In this document: positions 44,684-53,864 of the stretch, in pieces | How positions within the stretch are numbered: position 1 is the first letter of the stretch | How the letters are laid out: the number at the start of each line of letters is the position of its first letter | DNA from: Paraburkholderia phytofirmans PsJN | GTDB lineage: Bacteria > Pseudomonadota > Gammaproteobacteria > Burkholderiales > Burkholderiaceae | Direction of reading: 5' to 3' | Assembly: GCF_000020125.1 (NCBI RefSeq) | Contig: NC_010676.1 | Span: 3,224,001 to 3,288,000 of the forward strand | Length of the DNA stretch: 64,000 nucleotides | Notes under the pieces: model-generated | The model's database searches: none | The model's input: only the letters and a program-made list of their open reading frames with translations | Told to the model about the DNA's origin: nothing | Translations under genes and position numbers: made by a program

Positions 44684-46087
44684 TCAGTGCGGGGCAACCG
44701 CCTTCTGCTTATGTACATGCTGCGCTCGCGCTGCGCGCCTCGCATGCGTCGCCGTCGCGGCGGCTTGCTGGGGCGCGGCGGGCGTTGCCGCGGCCGCGTC
44801 GGAGGCGGCATTGGCGGCGGCTGCAGTCGCCATCGCCATGTGCGTGTCGAGCAAGCTGGCCATGGCTGCCTGCTGGTTCTGCATCATCTGCTCGATGCGA
44901 TGCTGCTGGGCGGTGGTCTCACGCGTGAGGCGCATCAGCAGCAACGTTTGCGTGATGCCGATCGCGACCGTCACCAGCAACGCGCCCACCACGATCGAGA
45001 GCATCCACTTCATGCGCCGTGAGTGATCGGTCGCGGCGTGGCGTTGATCGGCGATCACGCCATACAGCGCGTCGACGGTATCGGCGAACGCGGTTGCCCG
45101 CAGGCGATCGAGTTCCGGCGCAGCTGCGGCCGCTTCGGCACGCCGGGCTTCCCGCCAAGGTGTGGCGGACGCGGCGTTAGCTTGCGCAGACGCCGAGGAA
45201 TTCATCGACGTCTCCGACGCCGCGCTGTCCCGCGCGGCGATTGCAGCTTCCGTCGGCGCCCCATGCTGGTTCGGCACCGCGCCCAGCTTCGGCCCTTCAG
45301 TAGCAGCGTCCGGTTGTGCCGCCGCCGGTTCGTCCGTTGCGCCCGTCACGTTGGTCGCGACCCCGGCCGGATCCTGCGAAGCAGAAGCCGAAGCCGCCTT
45401 AACAAAAGTCGCCGCGAAGCGTTGCGGCGCCTTGCCACCGACGGCATTCGACACAGCCGCCCCACCGCCCGTCGAATCCGGCTCAGCCGCCTGGCGCAGC
45501 GCGGTCACGCTGCGCGCCACGGTCGCTGCCGCCATCGCAGGGGTAAGCGGCACCGGGGTAAGCGTCGCCGATGCATCGCGCGCCGGTGCCGCCGATTTCT
45601 CTTCGGCAGACGCGACCGTGTCCGCTGCCGGTTTCGCATCGCCCGCAGCCGGCTCGCCAGCCGGCGAAGCCACCACCAGCGGCTCGATTTCGAGCCCGCT
45701 CAATAACGCATTAACCGGCACCGATTGGTCATCGGCCTTAGCCACGCGCGGCGCACGGCGCGTTGCCCGCGCGTCCACCGCCAAACCATCACCGCCGTCG
45801 ATCGCGCCGACCGCGGCCAACACCACATCAGGCAATTCGAAACCATGCAGCGTACCTTGCCGGATGTCGATATTCATCGCTTCCAGCGTGGCGCGGGTGG
45901 GATCGTCGGGGAACAGGTCGAGCGTGCTGTCGTCGCGGGAGGCGTCGCTCAGTTGCGCGAGGCGTTGTGCGGAGCGCGCGGCGCGCGCCAGCTTGTTTTC
46001 GGTTTCGGTCGGGACGGTGGCCTGGCGGCGCTTCTTCGAAGCGGCGCGCTGAGGCCGGGACTGCGTGGATGCTACGGAATCTGCCAT
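44684..46087 (-). CDS. Ala-rich single-pass membrane protein of unknown function
   Basis: 467 residues from ATG 46087. Residues 1-340 are largely low-complexity Ala/Pro/Thr-rich and predicted cytoplasmic; a short ordered block (about 60-95: LFPDDPTRATLEAMNIDIRQGTLHGFELPDVVLAAV) stands out. One membrane helix (about 370-392, WMLSIVVGALLVTVAIGITQTLLLM) is followed by a Gln-rich coiled segment (QQHRIEQMMQNQQAAMASLLDTH) and an Ala/His tail. No family is recognised. It is 131 bases downstream of mgtC on the same strand. Confidence 0.7.
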   Translation of the reverse strand: MADSVASTQSRPQRAASKKRRQATVPTETENKLARAARSAQRLAQLSDASRDDSTLDLFPDDPTRATLEAMNIDIRQGTLHGFELPDVVLAAVGAIDGGDGLAVDARATRRAPRVAKADDQSVPVNALLSGLEIEPLVVASPAGEPAAGDAKPAADTVASAEEKSAAPARDASATLTPVPLTPAMAAATVARSVTALRQAAEPDSTGGGAAVSNAVGGKAPQRFAATFVKAASASASQDPAGVATNVTGATDEPAAAQPDAATEGPKLGAVPNQHGAPTEAAIAARDSAASETSMNSSASAQANAASATPWREARRAEAAAAAPELDRLRATAFADTVDALYGVIADQRHAATDHSRRMKWMLSIVVGALLVTVAIGITQTLLLMRLTRETTAQQHRIEQMMQNQQAAMASLLDTHMAMATAAAANAASDAAAATPAAPQQAAATATHARRAARAQHVHKQKAVAPH

Positions 46088-46218
46088 AGAGAAAAGAGCG
46101 GTCGTCGCCGGAAAGCGGGCGCCGAGCACCGCTCGTCAATGCCGTTGGAATTTTTCGAGACCGCATTGTCGCATGGCCGCCCGCGCCCGCCGAAGCCATT
46201 CGGCGAGGATTTTCGTTT

Positions 46219-46905
46219 TCAGGAAGTCGCGTCGTCCTGCCGGAACTGCTTGACGCCATGCAGTTGCCGCAAGCGCCCGCAGATCGCCTCATATTCGGTA
46301 TTCGACACGCGATGCAAGGTGATCACCACTTCGTCGCACTCGGGCGCGTCTTCGCTTTGCTGCATCACGAACTGCTTGACGCGCGGGCTCGCGGCGCCGA
46401 GTTCGTCGTGCAGCGAGTGGAACGTCATGGCGCCGCGCTCGACGATCATCGTCAGTTGGCGCCGTTGTTTGACCGTGATGAAGCGGCGCTCGAGCGGCTT
46501 GATGCCGGCCAGGATGATCAGAATGATGATGGTCGCCGCAATCGCCGCCGTGTACAGCCCGCCGCCGACCGCGAGACCGATGGCGGCCACCGACCAGAGG
46601 CTCGCCGCCGTCGTCAGTCCGCGCACGATCTCGCCACGCAGCAGGATCGAGCCCGCGCCGAGAAAGCCGATGCCCGACACCACTTGCGCGGCCATCCGCG
46701 AAGGATCGAGCACGACGTGGTCGCCTTTCAGGACTTCGGCAAAACCATACGCCGAGACAATCATGATCAGCGCCGAACCAACGCACACCAGCATATGCGT
46801 GCGCAGACCCGCGGCCCACGAAAGCCGCTCCCGCTCGAAGCCGATGACGCTGCCGAGCGCGGCGGCCACCATCAAACGGGCGATGAGTTCGAGATTCCCC
46901 AGCAT
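46219..46905 (-). CDS. MgtC/SapB family membrane protein
   Basis: 228 residues from ATG 46905 behind AAGGAGG. Four to five helices lie in the first 135 residues with the family hallmarks ALGSVIGFERERLSWAAGLRTHMLVCVGSAL and VVSGIGFLGAGSILLRGEIVRGLTTAASLW. A cytoplasmic C-terminal domain (about 140-228) follows. MgtC in pathogens supports growth in low magnesium and inhibits the ATP synthase; environmental homologues are less clear. No Mg riboswitch-like leader was recognised upstream. Confidence 0.9.
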   Translation of the reverse strand: MLGNLELIARLMVAAALGSVIGFERERLSWAAGLRTHMLVCVGSALIMIVSAYGFAEVLKGDHVVLDPSRMAAQVVSGIGFLGAGSILLRGEIVRGLTTAASLWSVAAIGLAVGGGLYTAAIAATIIILIILAGIKPLERRFITVKQRRQLTMIVERGAMTFHSLHDELGAASPRVKQFVMQQSEDAPECDEVVITLHRVSNTEYEAICGRLRQLHGVKQFRQDDATS

Positions 46906-47186
46906 TGTTCTTCCTCCTTATCGGAAATTTATTCGAAGCGGTTTCCGCACCGGTGACGCAGTGCCAGTGTGACCCGTTTGCTTTATGCTAGGCCGCACAT
47001 CGCGACACGGTTCGCACGGCTCGTCGCTATCCTGATTTTGCGGTTGGCGGTTTGCAAAACAGGTAGCATCCACGCTCGTCGACACGTTCGCCGACAACTG
47101 CGCCGCGCTGAAACTCAGGCCACGGACACAACAAAACACGTCCGCCGTCGCTTCGCTTCGAAATACCCTGTCCGTTCCATTTGACT

Positions 47187-48296
47187 ATGCAGAGCATGAA
47201 CCCACCCGCTGCTTCCACCATCGCACTCGCTGCCCGTCTGCGCGAACACTTCACAGGCGTGGTGCTGCCGATCTGGCGCGGTCCGGGTTTCAACACCGCA
47301 CTGAAGCTGCCCTACGAAGCGGTCAGCGCAGAAGGTCACGAGCCGCTGCCCGCCGAGCGTTACCGGGCCATGGCCTGCGCGCGACAATTGTTCGTGTTCT
47401 CGCAAGCAGGCGACGCAGCCCATGCGCAGGCGTTGTTCGATTCGTTGACGCACACCTTTCAGGACACGCGCCACGGTGGATGGTTCTACAGCGTGGATGC
47501 GCAAGGCGCACCGCTTGACACCACCAAGGACCTGTACACGCATGCGTTCGTGGTGTTTGCGTGCGCGGAGTACGCCCGGCGCTCTGGCAATCGCGACGCG
47601 CTGGAAATCGTGCATCGCACGTCCGCGCTGATCCAGTCGAACTTCGCCGCCGAGGACGATCTGTTCAACGCCGCGCTGACCGCGGACTTCGCCGCCGTGA
47701 CCGGCACGCCGATCCAGAACCCTTTGATGCACTTGACCGAAGCCTGGCTGGCCGCTCGCGAAGCCACGCATGACAACGCTTTCGACGCCGCGCTACGGCG
47801 TCTCGCCGGCGCGGTTACGCGGCGCTTCGTGCATGCGCCCACGGGCTGCATCGCCGAATTGCCGATTGGCGCGGACGACAACCGGTTGGAACCCGGGCAT
47901 CAGTTCGAATGGTTCTGGCTGGTGAAACAGGCGGGCGCCGTGTTCGAAGACTCGGGTCTCGCCGAGGCCATGCCGCGTGCGTTCAGCTTCGCGCAGCAAC
48001 ATGGCGTGGACCGGGAAACCGGCGGCGTGTACGCCTCGCTCGACGAAACCGGCCGGATCAAGGACGAGACTCAGCGGATCTGGGCCCAAACCGAATATCT
48101 ACGCGCGCTGGCAAGCCATGACGAACTGTCGGCGCGGGACACGCTGCCCCGGCAAATCGAACGGTTCCAGCAACGATTTCTGCGACCGCAGGGCTGGTTC
48201 GAATGCAAAACGCCGGCGGGCGAAGTGGCGCGTGCCGACATGCCGTCGACCACGCCGTATCACCTCGCCACCGCCTACGAGGCGTTGCCGGCCTGA
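47187..48296 (+). CDS. AGE-family epimerase/isomerase (N-acylglucosamine 2-epimerase-like)
   Basis: 369 residues from ATG 47187 (ATG 47196 and TTG 47181 are alternatives; none has a good ribosome site). An (alpha/alpha)6 barrel is expected. Recognisable family blocks include GGWFYSVDAQGAPLDTTKDLYTHAFVVFACAEYAR, LEPGHQFEWFWLV with the catalytic-region His, and KDETQRIWAQTEYLRAL. Members interconvert mannose with fructose or glucose, or epimerise N-acylglucosamines; the fold fits mannose isomerase (YihS-like) as well. Substrate not decided by sequence. Confidence 0.85.
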   Translation: MQSMNPPAASTIALAARLREHFTGVVLPIWRGPGFNTALKLPYEAVSAEGHEPLPAERYRAMACARQLFVFSQAGDAAHAQALFDSLTHTFQDTRHGGWFYSVDAQGAPLDTTKDLYTHAFVVFACAEYARRSGNRDALEIVHRTSALIQSNFAAEDDLFNAALTADFAAVTGTPIQNPLMHLTEAWLAAREATHDNAFDAALRRLAGAVTRRFVHAPTGCIAELPIGADDNRLEPGHQFEWFWLVKQAGAVFEDSGLAEAMPRAFSFAQQHGVDRETGGVYASLDETGRIKDETQRIWAQTEYLRALASHDELSARDTLPRQIERFQQRFLRPQGWFECKTPAGEVARADMPSTTPYHLATAYEALPA

Positions 48297-48359
48297 ACGC
48301 CGCCGGTTACGCCAAACAACGGCCAGGCGCCCGAGACTCCGCTAGCCATTCGTGCGGCC

Positions 48360-48683
48360 ATGACCAAAAAACTCGCCGAACCTTGGTATCGACCTCCGCC
48401 TGCGGACGAAATCTGCCCGCTCTGCGGCCGGCCGATCCCGGCGAGCCAACGCGATTTGCATCATTGGGTGCCGAAAACGAAAGGCGGCAAGGAAGTCGCC
48501 GCCTTGCACCGCATTTGCCACCGCCAGCTTCACGCGCTGTTCACGGAAACCGAGCTGGCGCAGCGCTATTCAACGGTGGAGGCGCTCCTCAGCGACGAGG
48601 CGGTCCGCACTTTCGTTTGGTGGGTTCGTACCAAGCCGAACGACTTTTACGAGCGCACACGCCGCAGTGGGCGCAAAGGCTGA
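48360..48683 (+). CDS. Small HNH-type protein
   Basis: 107 residues. CPLCGRPIPASQRDLHHWVP and ICHRQLH give the Cys and His set of an HNH/zinc module (Cys19, Cys22, His-His near 34 and CHRQLH near 53). It is 63 bases after the epimerase gene. Small HNH proteins may be nucleases, but many genome-encoded ones are of unknown role; no restriction or phage gene is nearby. Confidence 0.75.
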   Translation: MTKKLAEPWYRPPPADEICPLCGRPIPASQRDLHHWVPKTKGGKEVAALHRICHRQLHALFTETELAQRYSTVEALLSDEAVRTFVWWVRTKPNDFYERTRRSGRKG

Positions 48684-48785
48684 GGCCGAAAAACGGCCAG
48701 CGACGGGACCCGATCGCGAAGCCGGCCGAACGCCGGCCGCGATCTCACGACGGGAGGCAGACACAAAAGCCGACCGCCCGGTCGA

Positions 48786-49061
48786 TCAATACTCTTCGCG
48801 TTGCCAAGGGCTCCAACCGCTGTCGGCAGATTTAAAACGCATATAAGTTGCGCTGTGCCCGGTGGGGGTGTCCGATGTGTCGCCGTGCGGCTTCTGATCG
48901 GTGACATGGAGGGCGAAAGCCTGGCGGTCTTCGGTATCGACGGTAATACGGCCAACCGGGTCCGGGGCGCCTTCTTGAGGTGATTTAGACTCCAATATCG
49001 CCAGATAGGGGGTCAAACGACTCCAGAACGAGGTAAGTTCTTCTTGCAAATAATGTGTCAA
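48786..49061 (-). CDS. Hypothetical protein (91 residues)
   Basis: TTG start at 49061 with AGGAAAG upstream. The sequence has a polar helix-like start (THYLQEELTSFWSRLTPYLAILES), a Ser/Pro/Gly linker and a C-terminal part with Trp (DSGWSPWQREEY). No signal peptide or family is recognised. The frame is short but has a good ribosome site; convergent with the HNH gene. Confidence 0.5.
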   Translation of the reverse strand: MTHYLQEELTSFWSRLTPYLAILESKSPQEGAPDPVGRITVDTEDRQAFALHVTDQKPHGDTSDTPTGHSATYMRFKSADSGWSPWQREEY

Positions 49062-49279
49062 TGTCTTTCCTGGAAGAGTAATACGAGCAGTTTACCCTAC
49101 CTGCGGGAACAGCCTTCCAATTGCGTTCCGGGCCTCAAAAAGACCGGAGCGGGGGAATACCCGAATACTGGTTGGTTGGCGTCCGTCATTAAGACGTGAT
49201 ACAACTCCTACTTCGCGCTCGATCTCGTGTTGAGAAATAGCGGTCGCGAATGCAACACACAACATTTACTGGATTAAAA

Positions 49280-49483
49280 ATGGCAACAGGTACTGTGAAG
49301 TGGTTTAACGATGCAAAGGGCTTTGGCTTCATCACGCCGGACGACGGCGGCGAAGACCTGTTCGCGCACTTTTCGGAAGTTCAAGGCAGCGGCTTCAAGT
49401 CCCTGCAGGAAAACCAAAAGGTGACGTTTGAAGTTAAGCAAGGCCCGAAGGGCAAGCAAGCTGCGAACATCCAGCCGGCCTAA
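49280..49483 (+). CDS. Cold-shock protein (CspA family)
   Basis: 67 residues. Single cold-shock domain with RNP1 KGFGFI and RNP2 DLFAHF, beginning [20 protein letters not shown]. Binds single-stranded RNA or DNA and melts mRNA structures. The 218-base gap upstream leaves room for a long structured leader as in cold-regulated csp genes. A strong terminator follows. Confidence 0.95.
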   Translation: MATGTVKWFNDAKGFGFITPDDGGEDLFAHFSEVQGSGFKSLQENQKVTFEVKQGPKGKQAANIQPA

Positions 49484-49530
49484 GTACCGTCAGGTACGTT
49501 GAGGCACCCTTAGGCGCTTGCGTCTAATGC

Positions 49531-49558
49531 AAAATGGCCCGCTTCGGCGGGCCATTTT
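49531..49558. terminator. Bidirectional rho-independent terminator
   Basis: AAAATGGCCCGC and GCGGGCCATTTT pair across a TTCG tetraloop. T-tracts on both strands serve the cold-shock gene (plus) and the chemoreceptor gene ending at 49596 (minus). Confidence 0.9.
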
Positions 49559-49595
49559 CTTTGTCTGACGTTTTATTTTTGAGCGCTTTCGCGAG

Positions 49596-51218
49596 CTAGA
49601 TTGCGCGCATACCGGACAACGAAAAATCGGCCGATTGCCCTCGCGCTTCGTCGATTTGTTGCATCCGCAACACAGATTCAGAAATTTCGAAGACAGAAAC
49701 AGCCTGCTTCAATTGCTGCGTCTGCTGATGCAGCGAAGCCGCCGCCGCTGCAGCTTCTTCAACGAGCGCCGCGTTCTGCTGCGTCATCTCATCCATCTGC
49801 ACCACCGCCTGATTGACCTGCTCGATGCCCGTGCTCTGCTCGAGCGACGACGCGCTGATCTCCGCCATCATCTGCGTGACGCGCGAAATCGAGGCGGACA
49901 CGTTGCTCATCGCCGAGCCGGCGTGCTCGACCAGTGCGGAACCGCCCTGAATCTCAGCGACCGATTCGCTGATCAGCGTTTTGATTTCCTTCGCCGATTG
50001 CGCGCTGCGCTGCGCGAGGCCACGCACTTCGCCCGCCACCACGGCGAAGCCGCGCCCTTGCTCGCCCGCGCGCGCCGCTTCGACGGCCGCATTCAGCGCG
50101 AGGATGTTGGTCTGGAAGGCAATGCCGTCGATCACCGAAATGATCTCGGCAATCTTGTCCGAGCTCTGCGCAATGCCGCGCATCTTGTCGACCACCTCGT
50201 TGACCACTTCGCTGCCGCGCGAGGTCGCCTCGAGCGCGGTCTCGGCGAGCGCGTTGGCTTCGCGGGCGTGCTCGGCGTTCTGGCGCACGGTAGCCGTCAG
50301 CTCCTCCATGCTCGACGCGGTTTCTTCAAGCGACGCCGCCTGGTTTTCGGTGCGCGCCGACAGATCGGCATTGCCGGTCGCGATTTCATCGGCGCCGAGG
50401 TGGATCGAGTCGGCGGATTCGCGCACGGTCTGCACGGTGCGCGCCACGCTTGCCTGCATTTTCGCGAGGCCCGAGAACAATCGGCCGATTTCATTGGTGC
50501 CGCGCGCGGCGATAGGTTGGTCGAGACGACCTTGCGCGATCCGGTCGAAGTGACGGCCCGCTTCTTCCAGCGGCGCCACCACGCCACGGCGCAGCCCCGC
50601 GTACACGGCGAACGTGCCGGCCACCAGCGCCACCAGGATCACGATGCTGACCGCACGGAAAGTCGCCATGCGCGTATCGATCGAGTCGAGCGACGCACGG
50701 CTCGCAGCGTTGCCGAACTGCACGAAGTTATGCGACTCGCCGAGGTACGCGTCCTGGAACGACTGCGTTGGCTGATCCAGGAAGGCCTGGATGTTGTTCG
50801 AATCGAGGAACTGCACCAGCTCCGCGAGCGCGTCGTGCAGCTTCTTGTAGCGCTCGGCGAGCGCGGCGGCGCGGGTGCCGTTATCGTCGCCGGTCTTCGG
50901 CGCGCTCATGAAGGCCGCGAACGACTGGTCGGCGGCCGTCAACTGTTCGCGAGCGTGCTGCACGATATCGGTCGGCTCCGAGCCGCCGCGCACCATGCGC
51001 GTTCCGGCGCGCGAGAGGTTGATGCGCGCGTCCATCAAATGCTGGGTCGTTTCGTTGACCGCGTCCACCTGCTTCAGGGCGATGTTCGACAGATCGCCCA
51101 CGTCGTCATGCGTGCGCGTGAGCGACCAGAACCCCAAACCCACCGTGACAAGCTGGAAAACGCAAAACGCGGCTAGAACACACAACAGGCCGGATGCGAC
51201 CTTGATCTTGCTGAACAT
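49596..51218 (-). CDS. Methyl-accepting chemotaxis protein (Tar-type sensor)
   Basis: 540 residues. TM1 (about 10-32) and TM2 (about 190-212) enclose a 155-residue four-helix-type ligand domain (LSNIALKQVDAVNETTQHLMDARINLSRAG). HAMP follows, then the signalling domain with [41 protein letters not shown] and glutamate/glutamine methylation helices. The C-terminal Ser/Asp-rich tail lacks the CheR pentapeptide. It is transcribed from a sigma-28-like promoter (51262-51289). Ligand unknown. Confidence 0.92.
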   Translation of the reverse strand: MFSKIKVASGLLCVLAAFCVFQLVTVGLGFWSLTRTHDDVGDLSNIALKQVDAVNETTQHLMDARINLSRAGTRMVRGGSEPTDIVQHAREQLTAADQSFAAFMSAPKTGDDNGTRAAALAERYKKLHDALAELVQFLDSNNIQAFLDQPTQSFQDAYLGESHNFVQFGNAASRASLDSIDTRMATFRAVSIVILVALVAGTFAVYAGLRRGVVAPLEEAGRHFDRIAQGRLDQPIAARGTNEIGRLFSGLAKMQASVARTVQTVRESADSIHLGADEIATGNADLSARTENQAASLEETASSMEELTATVRQNAEHAREANALAETALEATSRGSEVVNEVVDKMRGIAQSSDKIAEIISVIDGIAFQTNILALNAAVEAARAGEQGRGFAVVAGEVRGLAQRSAQSAKEIKTLISESVAEIQGGSALVEHAGSAMSNVSASISRVTQMMAEISASSLEQSTGIEQVNQAVVQMDEMTQQNAALVEEAAAAAASLHQQTQQLKQAVSVFEISESVLRMQQIDEARGQSADFSLSGMRAI

Positions 51219-51261
51219 CGTGAATACCTGAAGACAGAGAATGACGGGAGCTACGTCAGGG

Positions 51262-51289
51262 TTAACGGCATAAGCGCGTCGCGCTTGAG
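51262..51289 (-). promoter_or_regulatory. Sigma-28 (FliA) type promoter of second chemoreceptor gene
   Basis: On the minus strand CTCAA (51289-51285) and GCCGTTAA (51269-51262) are separated by exactly 15 bases, differing from TAAA-N15-GCCGATAA at one -35 and one -10 position. It ends 44 bases before the start codon. Confidence 0.7.
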
Positions 51290-51487
51290 GCCAATTCCAC
51301 CAAAGATCGCCTTACGCCCCCTTTTCATCGGTCAACGTCACCACTGCAATCAATCCGCGCAACAATGCACCGCACGAATCGCCGATTCACCTTGACGCAG
51401 TGCGTGCGCGCTTCCTAGAGTGGGTAGGGACTGCACGACGCAGGCCAGTGCAGATTGCCACCGCGGGCCACGCCCGAAGGAATCACA

Positions 51488-51922
51488 ATGACCGACCTCC
51501 TCGACCGGGCGCGCGGCGCACTGCATGCCCAGCCGTTCAGCATGCTGTTAGGCGCAGAGTTGATGCAGACAAGCACCAGCGAACTCACGCTGAGCCTGCC
51601 GATCCGCGACGAGTTGCGGCAGCAGCATGGCTTCGTGCATGGCGGCGTCATCAGCTATCTCGCCGACAATGCGCTGACCTTCGCGGGCGCGCTGCTGCTC
51701 GGGCCGAAGGTCGTGACCGGGGAATACAAGATCAATTACCTGCGGCCCGCCATCAACGGCACGCTGATCGCTCGCGCGAAGGTCGTCTACGCGGGTCAGC
51801 ATCAGGCGACCTGCCAATGCAACGTGTATGTGATGGAAGGCAACCGCGAAAAGCTGATTGCCGTCGCACAAGGCACGGTCAACCGCATCAGCGAGAACGG
51901 CGAGCACGAACACGCGGGCTGA
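51488..51922 (+). CDS. PaaI-type hotdog-fold thioesterase
   Basis: 144 residues from ATG 51488 preceded by AAGGA. Hallmarks are HGFVHGGVISYLADNALTFAG, with the catalytic-region His-Gly-Gly and Asp-Asn, and VVTGEYKINYLRPA. Hydrolyses a CoA thioester, in the PaaI class commonly an aromatic or short acyl-CoA. It is followed 120 bases later by an ArsR regulator; co-regulation is not shown. Confidence 0.87.
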   Translation: MTDLLDRARGALHAQPFSMLLGAELMQTSTSELTLSLPIRDELRQQHGFVHGGVISYLADNALTFAGALLLGPKVVTGEYKINYLRPAINGTLIARAKVVYAGQHQATCQCNVYVMEGNREKLIAVAQGTVNRISENGEHEHAG

Positions 51923-52042
51923 CGTCATCGCGCCGGTCGGCTCAAGCACATCGCGCCGGCATGAACTCGCTTGTCCACGTTTTGTCATTTAGCTAATATA
52001 CGAAATGTTATCGAAACAAGGCTCCGTTCGGCGTACCGCTTC

Positions 52043-52345
52043 ATGACAGACGAACTCACCCGCATCAACGCGCTCGCCAACGCAAGCCGCCTCGCGGTCA
52101 TGCGCTGGCTGAAAGAGCCGATGCGGCATTTCCCGTATCAGGACCACGCCGATATCGAAACGGTCGGCGTGTGCTGCACATTTATCACCGACAAGCTCGG
52201 CATTGCGCCCGCCACCACCACGCGTCACATGCGCATCCTCGCCGATGCGGGACTCGTGCGTGCGCAGCGGATCGGCAAGTTCACCTACTACAAGCGCATC
52301 GACGCCGAATTGCAGAAGCTCGGCCGCGACCTCGCCAATCTTTAG
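52043..52345 (+). CDS. ArsR-family winged-helix regulator
   Basis: 100 residues from ATG 52043. The HTH is IAPATTTRHMRILADAGLVRAQRIGKFTYYKR. A Cys pair (VCCTFITDKLG, about 40-41) could sense metals or oxidants, but the classical ArsR CxC motif is absent. It precedes the PLP decarboxylase gene by 58 bases on the same strand and probably controls it. Confidence 0.86.
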   Translation: MTDELTRINALANASRLAVMRWLKEPMRHFPYQDHADIETVGVCCTFITDKLGIAPATTTRHMRILADAGLVRAQRIGKFTYYKRIDAELQKLGRDLANL

Positions 52346-52403
52346 GCGCGTGGCCTTCTTCGGGCTGCCACGCCATCACGTTATCGATACTTGAAGGAAC
52401 CAC

Positions 52404-53759
52404 ATGAACGAACTTGCCCTGATTGCCGACGCCGACCGGCGCGCGCACGCTTACCTTGCCGACATCGGCAAGCGCCGGGTGTTTCCGGACGCGGCTGCGC
52501 TCGCGCAACTCGCCGCCTTCGACGAAGCGTTCCCGCAACACGGCCACGCGCCCGCTGACGTGCTGCGTCTGCTCGACGAAAATGGTTCGCCCGGCACGGT
52601 CGCGTCGAACGATCCGCGCTATTACGGCTTTGTGATCGGCGCAGTGCTGCCGGCGGCTGCGGCGGCCGAGCGTCTGATGGGCGCGTGGGACCAATGCGCA
52701 TCGACCTTCGATAACTCGCCGGTTGCGGCCACGCTGGAGAAAATCGCGGCGCGCTGGGTGCTCGACGCGCTGGATCTGCCGCGCGAATCCGCGATCGGCT
52801 TCGGCACCAGCGCGACGGCGTGCACGCTCGTTTGCGTCGCGGCTGCACGGCGTGCGCTGCTCGCGCGCAAGGGTTGGGATTTCGACAATGACGGCTTGAA
52901 CGGCGCGCCGCCTGTGCGCGTCGTGATCTCCGAGATGGCCCACATCACGGTGAAGAAGGCGCTGCGCGTGCTCGGCTTCGGCATGAAGCACGTGATTAGC
53001 GCGCCGGTCGATGAGCATGGCCGCATCGACCCCGCGCAGCTACCGCCGCTCGACGACATGACGATCTTCTGCGTTCAAGCCGGCGAAGTGAACACCGGTG
53101 AGTTCGATCCGTTCGCGGAATTGATTCCGCGCGCCAAAGCGGCCGGCGCGTGGGTTCATGTGGATGGCGCGTTCGGCCTGTGGGCGCGGGCATCGTCAAA
53201 GCGGGCGCTGACCGATGGCATCGATGGCGCCGACAGTTGGACCACCGACGGCCACAAGTGGCTCAACACGCCCTACGACGGCGCCATGGCGATCTGCCGC
53301 GACGCGCAGGCGCTTTCATCGGCGATGAACAGCGACGCGGTCTACCTGACCGGCGCGCACGACGCGCAGAAGAACGTGAACCTGGAGTTCTCGCGCCGTG
53401 CGCGTGGCATTCCGATCTGGGCAGCGCTGCGTTCGCTCGGACGCAGCGGCGTGCAGGAGATGGTGGACCGGCATTGCGCGCAGGCTGCGCGGATCGCCGA
53501 GGGTCTGCGTGCTGCGGGCTTCGAAGTGGTGAACCGCGTGGTGCTGAACCAGGTGCTGGTACGCGCGAAGACCGACGCGCAGACGGTTGCGATTCGCGAA
53601 GCGGCGCAGGCGTCCGGCGAAACGTGGTTCGGTCAGACTGTCTGGCAAGGGCGGCCGGCGTTTCGCATCAGCGTGTCGTCGTGGCGCACTGAAGACGCTC
53701 ACGTCGATCAGTTAGTGGCGTTGCTCGCAAGACTGCTCGCCGAACACGGCGAGCGCTGA
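52404..53759 (+). CDS. PLP-dependent group II decarboxylase-like protein
   Basis: 451 residues of the group II amino-acid decarboxylase fold. Features include GFGTSATACTLVCVAAARRALL, the Asp-Ala pair VHVDGAFGLWARAS and the PLP Lys in TTDGHKWLNTPYDGA. It may act on an aromatic amino acid, glutamate or cysteine-sulphinate, or be a condensing enzyme. The substrate is not clear from motifs. Probably one transcript with the ArsR gene. Confidence 0.86.
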   Translation: MNELALIADADRRAHAYLADIGKRRVFPDAAALAQLAAFDEAFPQHGHAPADVLRLLDENGSPGTVASNDPRYYGFVIGAVLPAAAAAERLMGAWDQCASTFDNSPVAATLEKIAARWVLDALDLPRESAIGFGTSATACTLVCVAAARRALLARKGWDFDNDGLNGAPPVRVVISEMAHITVKKALRVLGFGMKHVISAPVDEHGRIDPAQLPPLDDMTIFCVQAGEVNTGEFDPFAELIPRAKAAGAWVHVDGAFGLWARASSKRALTDGIDGADSWTTDGHKWLNTPYDGAMAICRDAQALSSAMNSDAVYLTGAHDAQKNVNLEFSRRARGIPIWAALRSLGRSGVQEMVDRHCAQAARIAEGLRAAGFEVVNRVVLNQVLVRAKTDAQTVAIREAAQASGETWFGQTVWQGRPAFRISVSSWRTEDAHVDQLVALLARLLAEHGER

Positions 53760-53798
53760 TGCATCGCCGCGTGTAATCGGCCACCGCGCATACAAAAA

Positions 53799-53830
53799 AG
53801 CGGCTCCTGCCTGTTGCTGCAGGAACCGCT
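53799..53830 (-). terminator. Rho-independent terminator of the deoxy-sugar operon
   Basis: On the minus strand AGCGGTTCCTGC pairs with GCAGGAGCCGCT (one mismatch) across an 8-base loop and is followed by TTTTTT. It lies 35 bases past the last gene of the operon. Confidence 0.88.
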
Positions 53831-53864
53831 GCTCTTCATACCCCGCGAAGCCCGCAGGCGCGAA

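Noticed and set aside
48360..48683. HNH protein as part of a restriction or phage system
   Set aside because: No methylase, integrase or phage gene nearby.
49635..51176. 513-codon plus-strand frame
   Set aside because: Antisense shadow of the chemoreceptor; composition dominated by Arg and His.
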